64,000 bases of DNA from positions 740,065 through 804,064 of the forward strand of contig NZ_SOYS01000002.1 in NCBI RefSeq assembly GCF_011808225.1, given 5' to 3'. Under the pieces are notes generated by a model that ran no database searches, was not told the origin of the DNA, and saw nothing but the letters and a program-made list of their open reading frames with translations. The translations under genes were made by a program, and so were the position numbers. The stretch's first letter is position 1, and every line of letters starts with the position of its first letter. The stretch comes from Cedecea colo (GTDB lineage Bacteria; Pseudomonadota; Gammaproteobacteria; Enterobacterales; Enterobacteriaceae). Below, piece by piece: positions 57,290 to 64,000 of the stretch.

Positions 57290-58150
57290 TTAAGATGCCC
57301 TGCGTAACGCCGGATGGAGTTTATTCATCATCTGAATTTTAGAATAAACGTCATCTTCAACCGCCTGTTTCGCATTAGCCATGACGCGAGCCAGATTAGC
57401 CTCATTGTTATTATTTACCCATGCTTTACCGACAGTGGTAATAAAGGCTTTGCGCAAGTCGCTCGCAATATTAACTTTGGCAACTTTATAATCAACAAAG
57501 CTTCGCAGAATATCTGCGTCAATACCTGAGCCGCCATGAATAACCAAAGGAACTGGACTAACGGTCGCGATGCGTTGTAGCAGCGGGATATCAATACGTG
57601 GGATATCTTCCAGGCCGTGCACATTGCCAATCGAAACGGCCAGCATGTCACAGCCCGTTTCGTTAACAAAGCGCTGGACTTTTTCGGGCTCGGTTTTGCA
57701 ATCGGCCTCGCTGACATGATCATCTTCCTTACCCAGAATGGCTCCCAGCTCCGCTTCGACAGGCACACCAAATGATTTACAGAAATCTACGGCTTCGCGC
57801 GTAAAGGCGATATTTTCTTCGAACGGCAGGGCTGCACCATCAATCATTACCGAGGTAAAACCGGCTCTGACGGCCTGCTTAACATCCTCCAGCGTTTTCC
57901 CGTGATCCAGATGCAGACTGACCGGCACATCCATTTTATCGGCATGCCGCTTAACGATTTCATAAATGTAATCGTAACCGGAAAGCTGGGCGTTGGTTGG
58001 CGCTATCTGAATAAAATTAGGCAACCCCGAGCGTTCTATTGCATTGAGAATAGAAATGGTGGTTTCGAGGTTGGTCGTGTTAAATGCGCCAGCAAGTACG
58101 CGTTTTTCCTGAATACAATCGAGTAAGATTCTACCATTGACTAAGGGCAT
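57290..58150 (-). CDS. Class II ketose-bisphosphate aldolase
   Basis: Zinc-dependent class II aldolase, 286 residues, of the GatY/KbaY/FbaA type. Zinc and substrate motifs: SLHLDHGKT near residue 80, VEAELGAILG near 133, VIHGGSGI near 207 and NIASDLRKAF. The family cleaves tagatose- or fructose-1,6-bisphosphate to dihydroxyacetone phosphate and glyceraldehyde-3-phosphate. GatZ/KbaZ-type partner subunits are absent here. It acts after the FGGY kinase in the proposed pathway. Confidence 0.93.
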   Translation of the reverse strand: MPLVNGRILLDCIQEKRVLAGAFNTTNLETTISILNAIERSGLPNFIQIAPTNAQLSGYDYIYEIVKRHADKMDVPVSLHLDHGKTLEDVKQAVRAGFTSVMIDGAALPFEENIAFTREAVDFCKSFGVPVEAELGAILGKEDDHVSEADCKTEPEKVQRFVNETGCDMLAVSIGNVHGLEDIPRIDIPLLQRIATVSPVPLVIHGGSGIDADILRSFVDYKVAKVNIASDLRKAFITTVGKAWVNNNNEANLARVMANAKQAVEDDVYSKIQMMNKLHPALRRAS

Positions 58151-58212
58151 ATTAACTCCAGATATTTGGGTGATAAAAATAAATAAATTATCTAGTTACT
58201 GAGTTATCACAG

Positions 58213-59697
58213 TTATACGTCAGTAATCACTCCTTCCTGCAACAATTTAAAGCGATAAAAGGCTAACCATTGTTGCTGATATATTTCCAACTTTGCTGAA
58301 CGAACCGTATCAGGAATATAGCGTTTAGCCACAGGTGCAGGAGGGAATACAACCTCCGGGCAGGCTATCGACAATGCCCCAACGGATACGGTTTCATCAA
58401 AAGCAATTGCCTCGACCGGACACTGAAGGATGTCAGCTTTCAATTGCAGCCAGTACGGGTTTTTCACCGCAGGTCCAATCACTTTTACCGTGCTGCCAGC
58501 CGGGATGTTAAAGCACTCGTAACAGTGTGCGAGTTCCATTACCAGGCCGATAAATACGCTCTCAAGGAGAGTCTCAGGGGCCAGTAAATCCGTCAGACCA
58601 AACATCAGGCCGCGAGTATGCCGGTTTTTGTTTGGCGAACCAGAACCCCGTAAATGAGGAATAAACACCGGCACATGATCGGCAGACCAGCAGGGCTGAA
58701 GGTATCGCTCCATTGCCTTTTTCAGGGCAATATGGATTTCCTCAGCCGTTAAACGAAACGTTTTTTGTACCCATTCAAGCGCATAGCCACCGACAGGCAG
58801 GGAAGCGAAAAGCGTGAAAAATTCGCCGTCGGAATAACAGCCATTCGCCAGCTTATCCCGCCGGGCCTGGGCATTCAGGGTCGGTTGGGTGTTCAGCAGC
58901 AGGATACCTTCTGTCGTCCCCGTAGAGTTCAGTACATCGCCCGGCTGCATCTGCAACGCACGGGCCCCCACCATATGATCGTGTCCAGCCAGGGTGACTT
59001 TAACCTCATGAGAGAATCCCAGTTCATTTCTGAGCTCAGGCGTCATCCATCCGGCCACCTCATTCGGCGCTATCAGCGGAGCCAGTACATCGAAAGGTAC
59101 GCCGAGTATCTCCGCCGCTTTGCGGGACCAGGTACGGCTGGTAACGTCCAGGCACAATGTTCTGCTGGCCAGCGACACTTCTGTCTTTTTCTCACCAGTC
59201 AGCCACCACAACAGGACTTCTGGCGCATGTAACCAGCAGATGTCTTTCCTTTCATGCAACGAGTAGGTATCAAGCAACCAGCGCATTTTGAACGCCGAGT
59301 AGTTACTGTGCGGTGGTAACCCCGTGATTGCATAAAGTTCTTCAATCTCTGACTCGCTTAAAGACGCGAGATAGGATTCACCACGTCGGTCATACCAGGC
59401 CAGCATGGGAGTAAGAATGTTTCCCTGCTCATCCACGAACACACCAGACTCGCCAAAACTCGCAATACTGATATCTGACACCGGAAACGGCGAGGAAGAA
59501 ACCAGTTCAGCCATTACCCTTCGCAATGCCTGCCACAGCTCTTCGATATCGAAATCTACCTCGCCTTTCTCCGATTCCTTTTTAGGGGTCGGAAACTTGC
59601 GGGCTTCCAGAACTGACGCGTCATAACAGGAATAACAGCTGACTTTGCAGTTGGTTGTGCCAATATCGATGACAAGCGCTGCGCGATAATCAGGCAT
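58213..59697 (-). CDS. FGGY-family carbohydrate kinase
   Basis: A 494-residue kinase of the FGGY (xylulose/glycerol kinase) family. N-terminal phosphate motif ALVIDIGTTNCKVSCYS; central ASFGESGVFVDEQGN and PMLAWYDRRGESYL; C-terminal VTLAGHDHMVGARAL with catalytic Asp. Substrate not predictable by eye. Placement between a sugar PTS and an aldolase suggests it phosphorylates the PTS product a second time, a step usually done by PfkB-type kinases. It overlaps the EIIC gene by 8 bases. Confidence 0.92.
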   Translation of the reverse strand: MPDYRAALVIDIGTTNCKVSCYSCYDASVLEARKFPTPKKESEKGEVDFDIEELWQALRRVMAELVSSSPFPVSDISIASFGESGVFVDEQGNILTPMLAWYDRRGESYLASLSESEIEELYAITGLPPHSNYSAFKMRWLLDTYSLHERKDICWLHAPEVLLWWLTGEKKTEVSLASRTLCLDVTSRTWSRKAAEILGVPFDVLAPLIAPNEVAGWMTPELRNELGFSHEVKVTLAGHDHMVGARALQMQPGDVLNSTGTTEGILLLNTQPTLNAQARRDKLANGCYSDGEFFTLFASLPVGGYALEWVQKTFRLTAEEIHIALKKAMERYLQPCWSADHVPVFIPHLRGSGSPNKNRHTRGLMFGLTDLLAPETLLESVFIGLVMELAHCYECFNIPAGSTVKVIGPAVKNPYWLQLKADILQCPVEAIAFDETVSVGALSIACPEVVFPPAPVAKRYIPDTVRSAKLEIYQQQWLAFYRFKLLQEGVITDV

Positions 59698-61048
59698 AGA
59701 CCGTTCCTTTTGTCAGACGAAAGACGCCGTAGATAACCAGAGCAACCACCGGGATCATGCCAATCGCAATCACATTTCCGTTGAATATCTCGAGCAGCCA
59801 GAAACGGAAGGGATTACCTCCATCAAGGAAACTTGAGACCTGACCGCTTGATCCTTTTGCCAGGTTGAAATTGACGTCTTTAGCCATACCGGTAATAAAT
59901 GGCGCAATTTTGGTCGCAATCCACAGATCGGCGACGATCACCGGAATTGCAGTAATCACTGCCCGGAAAATATTGCCACGACATGCCAGTACAATCATTG
60001 AAGCCATTACGGCCAGGTTGGCAAGGTCACCCAGCGGGAGGACTTTATTACCCGGAAGAAGAAATGCAATAAAGACAGAGATTGGCGTAAGAATAAGGGC
60101 GGTGGAAATAATTGCCGGATTACCTACCGCAACAGCAATATCCAGCCCAATAAAGAGATCGTCCCGACCCGGATATTTGGCATTCAGATATTTTTTGATA
60201 GCTTCAGATAAAGGCAGCAAGCCTTCCATCAGAATTCGCACCATACGGGGAAGAATGAACATGACACCACCGATGCTGATCCCCAGAAGCAACACATGCT
60301 TAACGTCATAACCGGCAATAATACCCAGCAGGACGCCCAGAATTGTCCCGACCATCATCGGCTCACCAAAGATGCCCAGCTTTTTCTGTACGTTCTCCGG
60401 ATCAATATGAATACGGTTCAGGCCTGGGATCTTGTCAATGATTTTGTCGAACAGCAGCCCAATCGGGAAAAAGACGACGGATGACAGGGTCGGAAGTGAA
60501 ATACCTTCCAGGCCAAAGTATTTAGCCACTAATGGCGCTGACCAGTCCGCCAATTTGAGGACCACGATCGCGGCCAGAGCAGCTGCGGATAGCCCCAGAA
60601 CAAAGCTCCCGGTGCTGTAGTAAACCAGCGTACCTGCCAGCGCAAAGTGCCAGTAGTTCCACATGTCCACATCCACGGTCCGAGTCTTGTTCAGAGCCAG
60701 CATGGCGACGTTAATCAACATTGTCAGCGGGATGACAAATGGAGCGATTGGAGAACCCCAGGTAATCGCGGCTAGCGGCGGCCAGCCCAAATCAACAACA
60801 GGAAGACTGATGCCGGTTCGTTCAACCATCGCCTGTGCTGCCGGGCCCACGTTGCTGGTAAGAATGTCAAAGATGGCATAAATCCCGACAAAGCCGATGC
60901 CGACAATTAACGATGAGCGAAGCGCTTTTGCTGGTTTGACTTTAAAGAACAATGCCAGGAAGAACAGAACCAGTGGCACTAAAACCGTTGGTCCAAATCC
61001 CAGTACATATTGCACAACGGTATAGAGAGTATGCGCTATATCATTCAT
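59690..61048 (-). CDS. PTS EIIC, galactitol family
   Basis: Membrane channel subunit of a galactitol-type (GatC) PTS, 452 residues with about ten hydrophobic helices. Typical blocks are WPPLAAITWGSPIAPFVIPLT near residue 90 and KYPGRDDLFIGLDIAVAVGNP near residue 290. It imports a sugar or polyol with phosphorylation by EIIB. The substrate is unknown: no dehydrogenase (gatD-like) is present, which argues against galactitol. Confidence 0.92.
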   Translation of the reverse strand: MNDIAHTLYTVVQYVLGFGPTVLVPLVLFFLALFFKVKPAKALRSSLIVGIGFVGIYAIFDILTSNVGPAAQAMVERTGISLPVVDLGWPPLAAITWGSPIAPFVIPLTMLINVAMLALNKTRTVDVDMWNYWHFALAGTLVYYSTGSFVLGLSAAALAAIVVLKLADWSAPLVAKYFGLEGISLPTLSSVVFFPIGLLFDKIIDKIPGLNRIHIDPENVQKKLGIFGEPMMVGTILGVLLGIIAGYDVKHVLLLGISIGGVMFILPRMVRILMEGLLPLSEAIKKYLNAKYPGRDDLFIGLDIAVAVGNPAIISTALILTPISVFIAFLLPGNKVLPLGDLANLAVMASMIVLACRGNIFRAVITAIPVIVADLWIATKIAPFITGMAKDVNFNLAKGSSGQVSSFLDGGNPFRFWLLEIFNGNVIAIGMIPVVALVIYGVFRLTKGTVYA

Positions 61049-61125
61049 ATCCGACCTCTTTTTTAGATATAACCAGACCTCGCGTTAGCGCCTGGATATC
61101 TTATCTGAGTTTTTTGTTTATAGAA

Positions 61126-61413
61126 TCAGGCTTGCCCTTTAAGAATAGAAACTATTCTTTCAAGTACCTTATCTTCACCGATACCGGTAATTATTGGCAG
61201 GCCATTAACGACCGGAATATCAAGTTGGTAAGGTACTTTGGTTGTAGAAACAACCAGTGTTGCGCCATCGGTATTATTCGGGAGTGAGGCTACATTTGTC
61301 TGGGAGTAATTAACATTGAGCCCATTCTCCTTGCAATATTCCATTACCTTTTCGGTTACAGCAGTGGAGGTTGCAATACCCGTTGCACAAACAAATAATA
61401 TCATTTGACTCAT
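61126..61413 (-). CDS. PTS EIIB, galactitol family
   Basis: A 95-residue EIIB with the phosphocysteine in ILFVCATGIATSTAVTEKV (Cys10). It takes phosphate from EIIA. It overlaps the EIIA gene by ATGA and lies 77 bases before EIIC. Confidence 0.93.
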   Translation of the reverse strand: MSQMILFVCATGIATSTAVTEKVMEYCKENGLNVNYSQTNVASLPNNTDGATLVVSTTKVPYQLDIPVVNGLPIITGIGEDKVLERIVSILKGQA

Positions 61414-61883
61414 AATTCACCTCGTTCAGATAAGCGTGTGTAGATCGATTGATAAATTTCATCATCATTCATGACTAACAGCTGCTGCATAAAATCCCCG
61501 TCCTGGATGACGTCCATAACCCAACCCAGAACGTTGAGTTGTTTATTGCTTTCGCCCAAAGCAAGCATGAACACCACCCTGACAGGTACGGGTTCTGGCT
61601 CTCCGCCCATATCTTCGAAATTGACGGGTTCCGCCAGTATCCCAACGCTGATGGCATTCTGACGCACATGCTTATGATCGGTATGTGGAATAGCGACACC
61701 CACGGGCTCCACTGGTAAACCCGTTGGGAAATTATTTTCTCGTGCAATGACATGCTCTGCAAAATCAGGTGCGACCATGCTATCGTTAATTAATGGACTG
61801 GCAAGTGTTCTGATAATTTCATGCTGGCTGACCCCTTTAGGGAGGTGTCGAACATAATGACGGCGAAAATTAATATCCTGCAT
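61410..61883 (-). CDS. PTS EIIA, fructose/mannitol/galactitol type
   Basis: A 157-residue EIIA of the PTS_EIIA type 2 fold. The active histidine lies in PVGVAIPHTDHKHV near residue 66. It passes phosphate from HPr to EIIB. It follows the GntR gene by 13 bases. Confidence 0.93.
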   Translation of the reverse strand: MQDINFRRHYVRHLPKGVSQHEIIRTLASPLINDSMVAPDFAEHVIARENNFPTGLPVEPVGVAIPHTDHKHVRQNAISVGILAEPVNFEDMGGEPEPVPVRVVFMLALGESNKQLNVLGWVMDVIQDGDFMQQLLVMNDDEIYQSIYTRLSERGEL

Positions 61884-61896
61884 AATTTCCTCTTTA

Positions 61897-62652
61897 CTAG
61901 TTAGTATCCCGGCGCTGCAAAATGGTGCCGAGATAATATTTATTACCTTTTAGCCAGACGTTACCGAACTCTACGGGTAATCCTCTTGAGAAAAAGACCA
62001 GCTGTTCCAGATGCAGAACAGGCGCATCTTCACCGATATTAAGATAATGGCCTCGCTCATTACCAATTAATCTGGCAGCGTAACGACTTTCAGAAAAGCT
62101 TATTTTTTTATCAGACAATCTTTCTATCGTTGGAAATAAGTTTTCCCTGGTAAAGTCCACATCAACAATGCCAGGGCAAAGATCAATATTGATACGGTTT
62201 TCAATCAACATGACTTTTTCATCGCCAATAGAGCGAAGGCGTTCAAGAAATAAAACATCCTGCCCCGGCTTGATGCCCAGCTTCTCTGCCACAAAGCGGT
62301 TGGCGGGCTCCAGCCGGGAGGTGATGACGCTTGTTGTGAAGTTTATCTTCTGGCTGGCCAGGGCTTCAGCAAAAGAGAGCAGTCCTTCGCCTAGCGGATA
62401 GGCAACATTTTCCTTCTTCACGAAGGTTCCTTTGCCTTGAACCTGCACCAGAACACCTTCCCGTACCAGTTGGTCAACCGCTTTCTTAACCGTACCGCGA
62501 CTCACCTCCAGCATATCCATTATCTGAAACTCAGAGGGGATCCGGTCATCTTCGACCAGCTCACCGCTATAAATACTTTCTCTTATCCACTCCACTACCT
62601 GTTGGTACAGTGGAGTTTGCGAACTTTTACTCAATGTTTTCATGGTGCGCAC
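61897..62652 (-). CDS. GntR-family regulator (HutC/UTRA subfamily)
   Basis: A 251-residue regulator. Winged helix at about 15-75 (SEFQIMDMLEVSRGTVKKAVDQL). UTRA effector domain at about 95-240 (FLERLRSIGDEKVMLIENRI; VLHLEQLVFFSRGLPVEFGNVWL). Such proteins bind sugar phosphates and repress the adjacent operon. It is the first gene of the PTS operon, with a candidate operator just upstream. Confidence 0.94.
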   Translation of the reverse strand: MRTMKTLSKSSQTPLYQQVVEWIRESIYSGELVEDDRIPSEFQIMDMLEVSRGTVKKAVDQLVREGVLVQVQGKGTFVKKENVAYPLGEGLLSFAEALASQKINFTTSVITSRLEPANRFVAEKLGIKPGQDVLFLERLRSIGDEKVMLIENRINIDLCPGIVDVDFTRENLFPTIERLSDKKISFSESRYAARLIGNERGHYLNIGEDAPVLHLEQLVFFSRGLPVEFGNVWLKGNKYYLGTILQRRDTN

Positions 62653-62666
62653 CTGAACATTTAGAG

Positions 62667-62680
62667 TTGTCTATGGACAA
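62667..62680. promoter_or_regulatory. Candidate operator of the GntR regulator
   Basis: TTGTC-TATG-GACAA, a perfect 5-bp dyad 15 bases before the regulator ATG and a little downstream of a possible TATCAT -10 element (minus, 62701-62706). Confidence 0.45.
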
Positions 62681-62773
62681 TCATGTACAACCTGGAGTTT
62701 ATGATAGGGAATTTTTAGAAGTGCGGGGTGGGAGGGAATCACATTTTTGGTGTTCAAATCAGGATCATTTTTA

Positions 62774-62789
62774 TGTGATGAAAATCACA
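62774..62789. promoter_or_regulatory. CRP site upstream of the PTS operon
   Basis: TGTGA-TGAAAA-TCACA, with both CRP half-sites perfect. It lies about 125 bp before the GntR ATG and about 88 bp before the start expected from the TATCAT element, suiting class I activation. It could also serve the plus-strand genes. Confidence 0.85.
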
Positions 62790-62842
62790 AAACCAGAATG
62801 CTAAGCGCATTCTTAATTGAGGAAAAGTTTGAGTAAGAGAAG

Positions 62843-63064
62843 ATGAATTTAAGTTATATACCAGCCATATATCTCATTCATCATTATAAGGTATGGCGGT
62901 ATTCCTGGCATGATGTCCGCTTCTCACTGTGTGAGAGATTATGTGTATGTAAGTTTGTACTTTTAGCAGAACAGGAAGTACAAATTGAAGGTTTATCAAT
63001 GGCGCAATGGTATAAATACAATAACTGTAACATTGCAACACATTTGGCTCGAGGAAAGGAATGA
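62843..63064 (+). CDS. Possible small protein
   Basis: A 73-residue frame, MNLSYIPAIYLIHHYKVW to HLARGKE, with an AAGAGAAG-like ribosome binding site. Its stop is directly before the next start, suggesting coupling. No family recognised; AT-rich. It may not be real. Confidence 0.35.
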   Translation: MNLSYIPAIYLIHHYKVWRYSWHDVRFSLCERLCVCKFVLLAEQEVQIEGLSMAQWYKYNNCNIATHLARGKE

Positions 63065-63067
63065 GTG

Positions 63068-63532
63068 ATGGCAAGAAGATCAGAGCTTAAAGGAATAGCC
63101 AACTCACTTAATGGAAGTTTTATCAGTAGAAACAACGATTTTGATGGATACTGGTCAATCGGCTTGCTAAAACTGTTTGCTATAGAACGAGGATTTACTT
63201 CAGTAGGTGTTTCATTACCTCTTCAACAGCCTGATACCAATTTTTCCCTCATTAATGATATAGCGCAGCGTTATACAGTTATCCTTGCTGACCTTTTGAG
63301 AAAGCAGCACTTACCAAACTCCTGGGTAAGTAATGTCAGTATTACAGTCGATTTTTTCGCCATTGTGGCCGGTTCTCAATTGTCCACCTACCCGGCTTCA
63401 GGTACCCCCTTCAAATGCTTGTGCCAAATAATCGATGATAATGGCTGGCTCTATACCTCAATAAGCTATGGCCGATGTAAGCCACATTCAGCAGTGAGAG
63501 AATTACGATCGTCCCGCAGAATGACGAGATAA
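63068..63532 (+). CDS. Hypothetical protein of accessory DNA
   Basis: A 154-residue protein beginning MARRSELKGIANSLNGSFIS, with an AAAGGA ribosome binding site before the ATG at 63068 (a GTG at 63065 is the alternative). No signal peptide or membrane helix. Block FDGYWSIGLLKLFAIERGF is reminiscent of conserved hypothetical proteins of mobile elements, but I cannot name the family. Lower GC than the housekeeping genes. Confidence 0.6.
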   Translation: MARRSELKGIANSLNGSFISRNNDFDGYWSIGLLKLFAIERGFTSVGVSLPLQQPDTNFSLINDIAQRYTVILADLLRKQHLPNSWVSNVSITVDFFAIVAGSQLSTYPASGTPFKCLCQIIDDNGWLYTSISYGRCKPHSAVRELRSSRRMTR

Positions 63533-63552
63533 ATTACCTGGCTTTTTATCTT

Positions 63553-64000
63553 TTACTCATCATTCATTGAACTAAACCACCATTGATTTAATAGACATCT
63601 CAGAGTCCATAGATGGCTTTGGTATGCTAACGCACTGTCAACACTACCCTCACGAGCCACTTTTCCTTCCAGTGCCTTCAGGCGTTTTCTGAAGTTCTCA
63701 AGGTCATGTCGCAACCAGACAGAACGGACGCCGCTTCCTGAGATAAAAACGCCCTGTTTACGCAACTCGTTGCTGGTCCGGTGCTGACCATGCGCAGGGA
63801 AAGCGATGGCATAATCAACAACGGCCTGTTCCGTTGTATCATCGGTACGGTTTTTGAGATTAGGGGCACGTCGGCTGCGGTTTATCAGTGCATCCACGCC
63901 GCCTTCATCGGCCAGCTCACGATAGCGATAAAATGTATCACGCGAGACGCCCATGATTTTACAGGCTTTCGACACATTGCTGAGTTCTTCAGCCAGATTG
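63553..64000 (-). pseudogene. IS481-family transposase, 3' truncated and cut by the window edge
   Basis: The frame is open from the right edge (NLAEELSNVSKACKIMGVSR) through the helix-turn-helix domain (DTFYRYRELADEGGVDALIN) to RRSQ-like RSRRAPNLKNRTDD and LRKQGVFISGSGVRSVWL. After KALEGKVAREG the sequence diverges into unrelated codons and stops. The DDE catalytic core that should follow is missing, so the copy is not functional. Confidence 0.88.

Overview
The window is chromosomal DNA of an enteric bacterium of the family Enterobacteriaceae. Nearly every housekeeping gene matches an Escherichia coli gene in length and motifs, but gene order differs from E. coli K-12. An Enterobacter, Cedecea or Kosakonia type of genome fits; the species cannot be named from the sequence alone.

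Layout. 1-7711: a cupin and a YahK-like alcohol dehydrogenase, a His/Met-rich DUF2946 plus PepSY membrane pair (probable metal handling), and the L-lactate operon lldPRD with two perfect LldR-type operators. 7845-11375: osmC, a cas-less type I-F CRISPR array (seven repeats counting one degenerate), and ilvBN behind its leader peptide ivbL and attenuator. 11495-14930: carbon-starvation transporter cstA with ybdD and a CobW/YjiA GTPase. 15118-34017: the complete enterobactin system: entCEBAH synthesis, entF-ybdZ-fes, the importer fepB/fepDGC, exporter entS, receptor fepA and carrier-protein activator entD. Fur boxes sit in all three divergent promoter regions. fepE is absent.

34124-45530: gdhA, then an unusual 1263-residue protein fusing a clan GH-A glycosidase, a glycosyltransferase and a UDP-galactopyranose-mutase-like FAD enzyme, behind about 950 AT-rich bases without a recognised gene. 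Then ybdL, opgB and an orphan WYL regulator. 46034-49161: ahpCF with OxyR-like and terminator signals in the leader, and a yeaR operon whose YoaG partner is a tandem duplication. 49369-55180: cysS, ppiB-lpxH, purEK with a perfect PurR box, and selU.

55390-64000 is accessory DNA: a small secreted protein of unknown role, an IS110-family transposase relic, a seven-gene PTS locus (GntR regulator, EIIA, EIIB, EIIC, FGGY kinase, class II aldolase, HPr paralogue), two unrecognised small genes and a truncated IS481-family transposase at the edge. The PTS genes read as one unit that imports a sugar or polyol as its phosphate, probably adds a second phosphate, and cleaves the product.

The most unusual items are the three-domain fusion and its long upstream region, the orphan I-F array, the PTS/FGGY/aldolase island between IS relics, the duplicated YoaG, and the terminator inside the ahpC leader.
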